Assembly (NCBI GenBank): GCA_900752845.1
Contig: CAADWU010000068.1
Coordinates: 1 to 9,195, forward strand
Origin: Candidatus Gastranaerophilales bacterium
GTDB lineage: Bacteria; Cyanobacteriota; Vampirovibrionia; Gastranaerophilales; Gastranaerophilaceae
Direction of reading: 5' to 3'
Length of the DNA stretch: 9,195 nt
Of the stretch, positions 1 to 5,952 are shown one piece after another. Position 1 is the first letter of the stretch; each line of letters begins with the position of its first letter. The position numbers were made by a program, and so were the translations under genes. The notes beneath the pieces were generated by a model, which was given only the letters and a program-made list of their open reading frames with translations, did not search any database and had not been told where the DNA came from.

Positions 1-187
1 CTCTTAAGCCTTCCATGATTTCTTTATCTTCTACAACGCCGTCGCCTACTTTGTGTTCGCAAGCGTATACTTTATTTTCGCCTGAGCCGATTTCGTTAAA
101 AGTTGTTGCTCCGCATAAAGGACATCTTTCCGGAGCTTTATCTGCTTCTGTTGACCAACCACATACTGTACATACAAATTTTGCCAT
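1..187 (-). CDS. Reverse rubrerythrin (N-terminal rubredoxin-type domain), 5' part only
   Basis: The first 62 codons of a minus-strand gene that runs off the left edge of the window. The start MAKFVCTVCGW is followed by a second cysteine pair, giving C6-x2-C9 and C22-x2-C25, the FeCys4 knuckles of a rubredoxin-like domain. Residues 45-62 (HKVGDGVVEDKEIMEGLR) match the linker into the ferritin-like diiron domain of reverse rubrerythrins, in which the rubredoxin part comes first. Family knowledge: these cytoplasmic enzymes reduce hydrogen peroxide, and often oxygen, with electrons from NADH-linked carriers, and are typical of anaerobes. The diiron domain is outside the window, so the catalytic residues cannot be checked. 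The start is supported by AAAGGTGG (minus strand, 194-201) six bases upstream, and by a promoter at 240-268. A stand-alone rubredoxin-fold protein is the alternative; the linker favours rubrerythrin. Confidence 0.85.
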   Translation of the reverse strand, partial: MAKFVCTVCGWSTEADKAPERCPLCGATTFNEIGSGENKVYACEHKVGDGVVEDKEIMEGLR

Positions 188-239
188 TTTTGACCACCTT
201 TCTTAACTCTTTCTGATTTTAGTGTTTTCTACATGACTT

Positions 240-268
240 ATCATACAACATTAAATTTAATTTGTAAA
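240..268 (-). promoter_or_regulatory. Sigma70-type promoter of the reverse rubrerythrin gene
   Basis: On the minus strand TTTACA (263-268) is followed by a 17-base spacer and TATGAT (240-245), each one base off consensus. The expected transcription start lies about 40-45 bases before the ATG at 187. The spacer holds the perfect 12-bp palindrome ATTAAATTTAAT (250-261), a possible operator, though such palindromes are cheap in AT-rich DNA. Confidence 0.7.
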
Positions 269-307
269 GTAGTAATTATTATTATTTTTTCTAAAAACTC
301 TTTATAT

Positions 308-339
308 AAAAGAAAAAGACCTCCTATGTTTTAGAGGTC
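308..339 (-). terminator. Rho-independent terminator, minus strand
   Basis: Read on the minus strand, GACCTC pairs with GAGGTC (334-339 with 318-323) around a 10-base loop, followed directly by TTTTTCTTTT. On the plus strand the hairpin is followed by AAGGTTGG, with no U tract, so it works in one direction only. No minus-strand gene lies directly upstream. The nearest is the unrecognised gene at 891-1496, on the far side of the convergent YkgJ-type gene. The terminator may end its read-through, or an unannotated minus-strand RNA starting between 340 and 475. Confidence 0.6.
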
Positions 340-474
340 AAGGTTGGTTATTTTGGTTATGTTATAGTAATTATGATTGGTTTTCGTTTTATACATTTTT
401 TATAATTATCCTCAAGATTTAGATTTGCCATAAAAGAATTAAATGTTTACAAAACTTTATGTTAATATGTAATT

Positions 475-888
475 ATGTTTGAAAAGTTTAGAAAATTCTT
501 TTTATCTAAAATTTTGCGCAGAAAATATTACAGAACAGGAAAATGCAATGCCTGCGGTAAATGCTGCACACAGATTTATGTAAAGCACTACAAACACGTT
601 ATTCAGGATGAAGATGAATTCAAAAAACTTCAATATATGCACAGGTTTTATACTTATTTAAAAGTTATCGGAAAAGACGAAATCGGGCTCGTTTTTGAAT
701 GTCAAAACCTTGATGCCGAAACTCATAAATGTAAAATTCACAAAAACCGTCCGGGAATTTGCAGACGTTACCCGCAGGAAGAATTATTCTCTATGGGCGG
801 AGCTTTGTCTGATGATTGCGGTTATAAAATGGAACCGATTATTTCGTTTAGCGAGGTTTTGGAAAAAGAAACAAAACGTTTCAGATAA
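475..888 (+). CDS. YkgJ-family cysteine-cluster (zinc/iron-chelating domain) protein
   Basis: A 137-residue cytoplasmic protein with the hallmark CxxCxxCC cluster (C24, C27, C30, C31) and further cysteines at 76, 86, 96 and 115. The contexts ECQNLD, CKIHKNRPGICRRYP and DDCGY are those of the YkgJ/UPF0153 family, thought to bind zinc or an iron-sulfur cluster; its biochemical role is unsettled. The N-terminal 20 residues are basic (KFRKFFLSKILRRKYYR) and could contact nucleic acid or membrane; this is speculation. No Shine-Dalgarno sequence precedes the ATG: the preceding bases are ATATGTAATT. A -10-like TAATAT at 463-468 would start transcription almost at the ATG, so the mRNA may be leaderless. 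No better in-frame start was seen. The gene ends two bases from the stop of the convergent gene at 891. Confidence 0.85.
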   Translation: MFEKFRKFFLSKILRRKYYRTGKCNACGKCCTQIYVKHYKHVIQDEDEFKKLQYMHRFYTYLKVIGKDEIGLVFECQNLDAETHKCKIHKNRPGICRRYPQEELFSMGGALSDDCGYKMEPIISFSEVLEKETKRFR

Positions 889-890
889 TG

Positions 891-1496
891 TTATATTTTT
901 ACATCAACAAATTGAGCCGCTTTTTCTTTTACCTCAGGGGATTGCATATATTCAATATTATTTAATTCTACAATATTGAAATGATTTTCTAAATCCGCAT
1001 CGGGTTTCTTTGCAAAAGTCAACTCGGTAATTCCTTTTCTGGTGTGAATTACGATATCTTCTCTTGCTTTTTCCATACCTGCAAGAATTGATGTGTCAAT
1101 GTCTGGTTTGTCGCACATAACTTCGGCAAGTTTATTTAATGCAGTGATTGTTTTGCCATTGTCATAAGCATAATCGTTACCGCCTATTATCCATGCAGTA
1201 AGCTTTTCATTAGCACCGGCTTTCATATCTTCAATTCTTAATGCTATTTCGTCTACAAATTTTTGAATTTTTTCATTGATTGGAACATGTTTTAAGAAGC
1301 CTGTGTTTTCATTTCTTACTAACACAAGAAGGTTTTCGGTGTCTGCTGATGAAGTAAAAACTTTACCGTTTGTAAGATTGCATTTGTTACCCGGGGTTAA
1401 GTGTCTGTATGTGGCATTTGTTACACGTGAAACAGTATCATAAGCATCGGGTGATAGTAAAACATTCGTTCTGCCTTGAAAACTTACATTATTCAT
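891..1496 (-). CDS. Unrecognised 201-aa protein
   Basis: I do not recognise this family with confidence. The frame is open up to a start at 1535, but I chose the ATG at 1494-1496 (MNNVSFQGRTNV) because AGGAG precedes it on the minus strand with about ten bases between, while the upstream ATG has none. The product has no signal peptide or membrane segment and mixes helix and strand. It is largely hydrophilic, with a central stretch AWIIGGNDYAYDNGKT (101-116) and then ALNKLAEVM, DTSILAG and IVIHTRKGITELTF. The order of a GG turn, an Asn-containing helix and a late Gly-rich strand recalls CheD-like deamidase folds. The catalytic Cys/His arrangement is not evident, so I do not assign it. The only cysteines are C39 and C128. 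The gene is convergent with, and two bases from, the YkgJ-type gene. I see no clear promoter. Confidence 0.75.
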   Translation of the reverse strand: MNNVSFQGRTNVLLSPDAYDTVSRVTNATYRHLTPGNKCNLTNGKVFTSSADTENLLVLVRNENTGFLKHVPINEKIQKFVDEIALRIEDMKAGANEKLTAWIIGGNDYAYDNGKTITALNKLAEVMCDKPDIDTSILAGMEKAREDIVIHTRKGITELTFAKKPDADLENHFNIVELNNIEYMQSPEVKEKAAQFVDVKI

Positions 1497-1621
1497 ATTT
1501 AATGTACTCCTTTTTTTTATTAAAAAAACAGACATGAAAAAATTTGCTACTTTCCGGCAATGAAAAATTTAACATTGTCGTTTAAGCTTATTATGTGGAA
1601 TATATTGAAAGGTTGGTAAAT

Positions 1622-1945
1622 ATGAAAAAGATAATAATGCTTTTAAGCTGGTTCATGCTTGCTGCCCCTGTGTTGGCGGTTTGCAGTATAACAGGCGGTG
1701 CATGCTCTGTCGGGGTTGCTCCTTCCAATTGGGAATCACCTACATTACAGGAAAAAATAATGCCGAATAACTTAAAAGAAATGGGTAAAACAAATGCGTT
1801 TCAACCAAACTATTTTAAGCCTTATCACAATGAACTGATAAATACAAAACCAAATCCTACTCCGATAAAGGAGTATAATTCAAACTGTCAATTCGGGGTA
1901 TGTCTTCCGGGTGTCGAACCGGGTATGGGGGATATAGTTGAATAA
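1622..1945 (+). CDS. Small secreted four-cysteine protein, unknown function
   Basis: A 107-residue protein beginning MKKIIMLLSWFMLAAPVLA: two lysines, a hydrophobic core, and a probable signal peptidase I site after A19. C21 follows, but V20 in the position before it fits a lipobox poorly, so a secreted or periplasmic form is likelier than a lipoprotein. The mature chain is short, rich in Pro and Asn, and has two cysteine pairs, C21-x6-C28 near the start and C89-x4-C94 near the end, which could form disulfides outside the cytoplasm. The frame extends to a GTG at 1595, but the ATG at 1622 is preferred: GAAAGG lies nine bases upstream and the signal peptide starts there. The gene ends at a strong terminator, so it is probably a single-gene transcript. 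No known family is recognised. Confidence 0.75.
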   Translation: MKKIIMLLSWFMLAAPVLAVCSITGGACSVGVAPSNWESPTLQEKIMPNNLKEMGKTNAFQPNYFKPYHNELINTKPNPTPIKEYNSNCQFGVCLPGVEPGMGDIVE

Positions 1946-1949
1946 CAAC

Positions 1950-1983
1950 AAAAAAGGCGGGCTGGTCACCCGTCTTTTTTTTT
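1950..1983 (+). terminator. Rho-independent terminator of the secreted-protein gene
   Basis: GGCGGG (1956-1961) pairs with CCCGTC (1969-1974), including one G-U pair, around a 7-base loop, followed by nine T. A run of A on the left side extends the stem with the T tract. It starts five bases after the stop codon at 1943-1945. Confidence 0.85.
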
Positions 1984-2001
1984 GAGTTTTGTGTTCGCAA
2001 T

Positions 2002-2107
2002 CTCTGCTCGGTGTCTTCCTCGTTCGCATTTAACGGGTCTGTGGAAACCTGCTTGTCTTGTGTTTCCACAAGCCAACCTGTTTCCTTCGCCCTCAGCTCA
2101 CTCACGC
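2002..2107 (+). repeat. 106-bp intergenic repeat, copy 1
   Basis: First of two direct copies with a 156-bp period; 8 of 106 positions differ from copy 2 (about 92% identity). About 54% GC, far above the surrounding sequence. It contains a hairpin CTTGTG-TTTC-CACAAG (2057-2072) that is kept in copy 2. It also has an overlapping 9-bp inverted repeat, TGTGGAAAC with GTTTCCACA (2040-2048, 2062-2070), that is degraded in copy 2. Several frames are open through the copy, but most differences between copies would change amino acids, so I read it as a non-coding repeat element. Confidence 0.9.
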
Positions 2108-2134
2108 TTTTTGCTTATAATCGTTCGTCTGTTC

Positions 2135-2151
2135 GTAATGCTTCGCATTAC
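2135..2151 (+). repeat. Small perfect hairpin between the two repeat copies
   Basis: GTAATGC (2135-2141) and GCATTAC (2145-2151) form a 7-bp perfect stem with a TTC triloop. It lies in the 50-bp spacer between the 106-bp copies and has no following T run, so it is not a terminator. It belongs to the same GC-rich structured island. Confidence 0.6.
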
Positions 2152-2157
2152 TCCTGC

Positions 2158-2263
2158 CTCTGCTCGGTATCTTGTTCGTTCGCATTTAACGGGTCTACGG
2201 AAACCTGTTTGTCTTGTGCTTCCACAAGCCAACCTGTTTCCTCCGCCCTCAGCTCACTCACGC
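2158..2263 (+). repeat. 106-bp intergenic repeat, copy 2
   Basis: Second copy of the element at 2002-2107. The CTTGTG/CACAAG stem is intact (2213-2228) with loop CTTC in place of TTTC. The right end, CTCAGCTCACTCACGC, is identical to copy 1. The flanks differ: copy 1 is followed by TTTTTGCTTATAATCG and copy 2 by AAATATTAATTTTTT, so the unit ends sharply at CACGC. The remaining gap to dnaK (2264-2365) holds only its promoter region. Confidence 0.9.
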
Positions 2264-2288
2264 AAATATTAATTTTTTGTTTATTTTT

Positions 2289-2317
2289 TTAAGAATTTAA
2301 AAAATCGGTGTTATAAC
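2289..2317 (+). promoter_or_regulatory. Possible dnaK promoter
   Basis: TTAAGA (2289-2294), a 17-base spacer and TATAAC (2312-2317) give a modest sigma70-type match. The -10 box sits in the palindrome TGTTATAACA (2309-2318). No CIRCE element (TTAGCACTC-N9-GAGTGCTAA) was found in the region, so there is no sign of HrcA control here. Confidence 0.35.
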
Positions 2318-2365
2318 ATTAATATATTGAAATGTATGTAATTATCAGTAAAGGAGATAAAAGTT

Positions 2366-4207
2366 ATGGCAAAGACAATTGGTATTGACTTAGGTACAAC
2401 AAACTCGGTTGTAGCAGTCATGGAAGGCGGTAAGCCGACAGTTATTGCCAATGCTGAAGGCTCAAGAACTACACCTTCAGTAGTTGGTTTTTCTAAAACA
2501 GGTGAAAAATTAGTAGGACAGCTTGCTAAACGTCAAGCTATTCTTAACCCTGACAAAACTATCGCTTCTATTAAAAGACATATGGGCGAAGATTATAAAG
2601 TAGATATTGACGGAAAAGGTTATACACCACAAGAAATTTCAGCAATGATTTTAAGAAAATTGGCTGATGATGCAAGTTCTTACCTTGGGGAAAAAGTGAC
2701 TTCCGCAGTAATTACAGTTCCTGCATATTTTAACGATGCTCAAAGACAAGCAACTAAAGATGCAGGTAAAATCGCTGGTTTAGACGTTCTTCGTATCGTT
2801 AACGAACCTACTGCAGCTGCTCTTGCTTACGGACTTGAAAAAGAAAAATCAGAAAAAGTTCTTGTATTCGACTTAGGCGGCGGTACTTTCGATGTATCTA
2901 TTCTTGAAATCGGCGACGGTGTTCACGAAGTTCTTTCTACATCAGGTGATACTCACTTAGGCGGTGACGACTTCGACCAAAAAATCATGGATTGGATTTG
3001 CGATGAATTCAAGAAAGAAAAAGGTATTGATTTAAGAACTGATAACAGAGCTATGCAGCGTGTTAAAGAAGCTGCTGAAAAAGCTAAATGCGAATTGTCT
3101 TCGGTTATGGAAACAAACATTAACCTGCCGTTCATCACAGCTGATGCAGAAGGCCCTCAACACCTTGATATGAATTTGACAAGAGCTAAGTTTGAAGACT
3201 TAAGCAGAGATTTGTTAAACAGATGTAAAACTCCTGTTGAAAACGCTTTAAAAGATGCAGGTATTTCTAAATCTGATATTGATGAAGTTGTATTAGTCGG
3301 CGGTTCAACACGTATTCCTGCCGTTCAACAACTTGTTAAAGAATACACAGGTAAAGAACCTAACCAATCTGTTAACCCTGATGAAGTTGTAGCAGTCGGT
3401 GCTGCTGTTCAGGCAGGTGTTCTTGCAGGTGAAGTTAAAGATATCGTTCTTCTTGATGTAACTCCTTTAACACTTGGTATTGAAACTTTAGGCGGAGTTA
3501 TGACACCGCTTGTTCCTAGAAACACTACAATTCCTGTTTCTAAATCTCAAGTGTTCTCTACAGCTGAAAATAACCAAACAGCAGTTGATATTCATGTTCT
3601 TCAAGGTGAAAGACCAATGGCTAAAGATAACAAATCTTTAGGTATGTTCAGACTTGACGGTATTCCGCCTGCAATGAGAGGATTGCCGCAAATCGAAGTT
3701 ACATTTGATATTGATGCTAACGGTATTGTTAACGTTTCAGCTAAAGACAAAGCTACTAACAAAGAACAAAAAATTACAATCACAAATTCTTCTAACCTTT
3801 CAGAAGCTGATATTGACAAAATGGTTAAAGAAGCCGAAGCAAATTCAGCAGAAGATAAAAAGAAAAAAGAAGAAGCTGAAATTAAAAACAATGCAACAAG
3901 TTTAATCGGTTCAGCAGAAAGAATTGAAAAAGACTTTGAAGGTAAAATTGATTCTGCCGATAAAGCTAAATTGGAAGAACAAAAAACTGCTCTTCAAAAA
4001 GCTATTGATGAAAACAAACCTGTTGACGAATTGAAAAAATTGTCTGATGAATTGCAGCAAACAATGTTCAGCATTTCTCAAAAAGCTTATGAAGCTGTAC
4101 AAAAAGAAGAACAATCAACAGCATCAAGCGACAATGCATCATCAACAGATGAGAAAAAAGAAGGCGGAGATGACGATGTAATTGATGCCGAATATACAAA
4201 AGAATAA
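2366..4207 (+). CDS. dnaK: Chaperone DnaK (Hsp70)
   Basis: Full-length 613-residue Hsp70, the cytoplasmic ATP-driven chaperone that works with DnaJ and GrpE. Visible signatures: phosphate-1 loop GIDLGTTNS (6-14), VPAYFNDAQRQATKDAG (118-134), NEPTAAALAYG (146-156), phosphate-2 DLGGGTFDVS (169-178), adenosine motif VGGSTRIPAV (311-320) and the interdomain linker VLLDVTPL (361-368). The beta substrate-binding domain follows (about 369-480), then the helical lid and a Ser/Glu/Asp-rich tail ending DDDVIDAEYTKE, the usual bacterial DnaK terminus. The nucleotide-binding domain passes directly from IKRHMGEDYKV to GYTPQEISAMILRKL, without the roughly 23-residue insertion of Gram-negative and cyanobacterial DnaK, so it looks monoderm-like. 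The start is backed by AAGGAG nine bases upstream. grpE and dnaJ are not adjacent; a terminator follows, so it is probably transcribed alone. Confidence 0.98.
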   Translation: MAKTIGIDLGTTNSVVAVMEGGKPTVIANAEGSRTTPSVVGFSKTGEKLVGQLAKRQAILNPDKTIASIKRHMGEDYKVDIDGKGYTPQEISAMILRKLADDASSYLGEKVTSAVITVPAYFNDAQRQATKDAGKIAGLDVLRIVNEPTAAALAYGLEKEKSEKVLVFDLGGGTFDVSILEIGDGVHEVLSTSGDTHLGGDDFDQKIMDWICDEFKKEKGIDLRTDNRAMQRVKEAAEKAKCELSSVMETNINLPFITADAEGPQHLDMNLTRAKFEDLSRDLLNRCKTPVENALKDAGISKSDIDEVVLVGGSTRIPAVQQLVKEYTGKEPNQSVNPDEVVAVGAAVQAGVLAGEVKDIVLLDVTPLTLGIETLGGVMTPLVPRNTTIPVSKSQVFSTAENNQTAVDIHVLQGERPMAKDNKSLGMFRLDGIPPAMRGLPQIEVTFDIDANGIVNVSAKDKATNKEQKITITNSSNLSEADIDKMVKEAEANSAEDKKKKEEAEIKNNATSLIGSAERIEKDFEGKIDSADKAKLEEQKTALQKAIDENKPVDELKKLSDELQQTMFSISQKAYEAVQKEEQSTASSDNASSTDEKKEGGDDDVIDAEYTKE

Positions 4208-4233
4208 TGATTTTATAATTTAATCTAATCACC

Positions 4234-4274
4234 AAAAAGACGGACCTAATATATCATCAGATCCGTCTTTTTTT
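4234..4274. terminator. Bidirectional terminator between dnaK and gatA
   Basis: AAAAAGACGGA (4234-4244) pairs with TCCGTCTTTTT (4262-4272), giving an 11-bp stem flanked by A and T tracts on both strands. It stands in the 97-bp gap between the convergent stops of dnaK (4207) and gatA (4305) and can serve both. Confidence 0.9.
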
Positions 4275-4304
4275 ATATAATTTTTAAAGATTAATAATAA
4301 AAAT

Positions 4305-5768
4305 TTATATATTTGCTAATTTTAAATAGTAATCGTTTGCTCTTTCGAATTTGTGAGCAGCATTAAACATTCTGCTTTCCTGTAATTGAGGAGCAAGAAT
4401 TTGCAAACCGATTGGCATGCCGTCTTTATCAAAACCTGCAGGAACGCTCATTCCCGGAATACCTGCAAGGTTAGCGGAAATTGTTGCAATATCTGTCAAA
4501 TACATTGCAAGAGGATCTGATGATTTAGCACCAAGTTCAAATGCTGTGTTAGGGCAAGTCGGTGAAATCAAGATATCAACTTTTTTAAACGCTTCAACAA
4601 AGTCTTGAGTTACAAGAGCTCTCATTTGTTGTGCTTTTTTGTAATATGCATCATAGTAGCCTGATGATAATGCATAAGTTCCGAGCATTATACGACGTTT
4701 AACTTCCGGTCCGAAGCCTTCTGCTCTTGTTTTTGTATACATTTCCATAAGATTTTTTGCATCAGGAGTTCTGTAGCCGTATTTTACACCGTCAAATCTT
4801 GCAAGGTTTGAAGAACATTCTGCTGTCGCTAAAATGTAGTAAATTCCTATTGAATGTTTAAGATTTGGTAATGAAATTTCAACGATTTCAGCACCTAATT
4901 TTTTATAATCTTCAATAGCATTTTGCATAGCTTTTGCGACGTCTTCTGACAAACCTTCGCTCATAAGCTCTTTTATAACACCGATTTTTAAACCTTTAAT
5001 ATCGTTGTTTAAATTTGCGGCATAATGTTCTACAGGCAAATCTAAAGATGTTGAATCTTTGTGGTCATAACCTGAAATGACTTCTAACAAATTAGCTGCA
5101 TCTTCAACAGTTCTTGCAAAAGGACCGATTTGGTCTAAAGATGAAGCGAAAGCTATAAGACCGTATCTTGAAACTCTGCCGTAAGTCGGTTTCATTCCTA
5201 CGATACCGCAGAATGATGCAGGAAGTCTGATTGAACCGCCTGTATCTGAACCTAAAGCTAAAGTTGCTTCGCAAGCTGCAACGGATGCAGCAGAACCGCC
5301 TGATGAACCGCCGGGAACTTTGTTTAAATCCCAAGGGTTATGAACCTTTTTGAATGCGGAGTTTTCGTTTGAAGAACCCATTGCAAATTCATCAAGGTTA
5401 GCTTTACCCACGATTGGTATAAGGTTGCCTAATAATTTTTCTGTAATAGTTGCATTGAAAGGCGACACAAAGTTTTCCAAAATTTTAGAAGAAGCAGTTG
5501 TTTTAGAACCCTTCAAATTCATATTATCTTTTAATGCAAGAGGCACACCTGCTAAAAGCGGTAATTCTTCGCCTTTTGCTATTTTTTCGTCAACTTTTTT
5601 TGCAGTATCTAATGCAATATCTTTTGTTAATGAATTGAACGCACCGAGTTTTTCATCAAGTTCATCAATTCTTGAGAATGCTGCATTTGTTAATTCTACA
5701 GCTGAAATTTCTTTATTTTTAAGGGCTTTGCTTTGCTCTGCCGCTGATTTTTTTAAAATCTCGTTCAT
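4305..5768 (-). CDS. gatA: Asp-tRNA(Asn)/Glu-tRNA(Gln) amidotransferase subunit A
   Basis: Full-length 487-residue amidase-signature protein, close to the usual 485 of GatA. In the GatCAB complex it hydrolyses glutamine and feeds ammonia to GatB, which amidates mischarged Glu-tRNA(Gln) or Asp-tRNA(Asn) in the cytoplasm. The Lys-Ser-Ser catalytic set is visible with the family's spacing (75 and 24 residues): K80 in LALKDN, S155 in GGSSGGSAA and S179 in SDTGGSIRLPA. The stretch FCGIVGMKPTYGRVSRYG (187-203) is the following conserved block. The start is fixed by AAGGAG (minus strand, 5774-5779) five bases before the ATG. gatB and gatC are not in the window, so the gat genes are dispersed here, as in Cyanobacteria and unlike the gatCAB operon of many Firmicutes. 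Confidence 0.97.
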   Translation of the reverse strand: MNEILKKSAAEQSKALKNKEISAVELTNAAFSRIDELDEKLGAFNSLTKDIALDTAKKVDEKIAKGEELPLLAGVPLALKDNMNLKGSKTTASSKILENFVSPFNATITEKLLGNLIPIVGKANLDEFAMGSSNENSAFKKVHNPWDLNKVPGGSSGGSAASVAACEATLALGSDTGGSIRLPASFCGIVGMKPTYGRVSRYGLIAFASSLDQIGPFARTVEDAANLLEVISGYDHKDSTSLDLPVEHYAANLNNDIKGLKIGVIKELMSEGLSEDVAKAMQNAIEDYKKLGAEIVEISLPNLKHSIGIYYILATAECSSNLARFDGVKYGYRTPDAKNLMEMYTKTRAEGFGPEVKRRIMLGTYALSSGYYDAYYKKAQQMRALVTQDFVEAFKKVDILISPTCPNTAFELGAKSSDPLAMYLTDIATISANLAGIPGMSVPAGFDKDGMPIGLQILAPQLQESRMFNAAHKFERANDYYLKLANI

Positions 5769-5826
5769 CTTATCTCCTTAAGCTTTTTTCATCCTCTCTG
5801 CACTATCTTTTTTGGATTTATTAAGT

Positions 5827-5880
5827 CTTGCTAAGAGTGTTTATGTATAAATATTATGATAAAAATAACTCTTTAGCAAG
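5827..5880. promoter_or_regulatory. Inverted repeat with opposed promoter boxes between gatA and the membrane-protein gene
   Basis: CTTGCTAAGAGT (5827-5838) is the reverse complement of ACTCTTTAGCAAG (5868-5880) apart from one extra base, with 29 bases between. Each arm holds TTGCTA, which can act as a -35 box. Rightward: TTGCTA (5829-5834), 17 bases, TATTAT (5852-5857). Leftward: TTGCTA (5874-5879), 17 bases, TAATAT (5851-5856). The two -10 boxes overlap on opposite strands, so the promoters could exclude each other, or one factor could bind both arms. The boxes are imperfect. A separate TATGAT at 5922-5927 without a good -35 is an alternative start for the rightward gene. Confidence 0.45.
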
Positions 5881-5952
5881 TAAGATAAATACATTAAAAG
5901 TGTTATGCAAAATTACGGAAATATGATATATTTTTAAACAGAGGTAAGGATT

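Noticed and set aside
695..979. 94-codon plus-strand open frame overlapping the YkgJ-type gene
   Set aside because: It is out of frame with the conserved cysteine protein, lacks a ribosome binding site and runs into the convergent gene.
1497..1535. Upstream ATG start (adding 13 residues) for the 201-aa protein
   Set aside because: No ribosome binding site before it, and the added residues lie over the AGGAG that serves the ATG at 1494-1496.
1622..1690. Lipoprotein lipobox at C21 of the small secreted protein
   Set aside because: The residue before the cysteine is Val, where Gly, Ala or Ser is expected; a signal peptidase I site after VLA fits better.
2002..2263. CRISPR array
   Set aside because: Only two units, each 106 bp, with one 50-bp spacer and no short palindromic repeat series.
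1857..2292. Overlapping open frames on both strands (82, 96 and 93 codons) through the repeat island
   Set aside because: They arise because the GC-rich repeat has few stops. They cross the terminator or the repeat boundaries, lack ribosome binding sites, and the two copies differ mostly by amino-acid-changing substitutions.
5350..5781. 143-codon plus-strand open frame opposite gatA
   Set aside because: Antisense shadow of the well-supported gatA reading frame, with no recognisable protein features of its own.
5827..5880. CIRCE element (HrcA operator) in the gatA upstream region
   Set aside because: The arms contain AAGAGT/ACTCTT but not TTAGCACTC/GAGTGCTAA, and the spacing is 29 rather than 9 bases.
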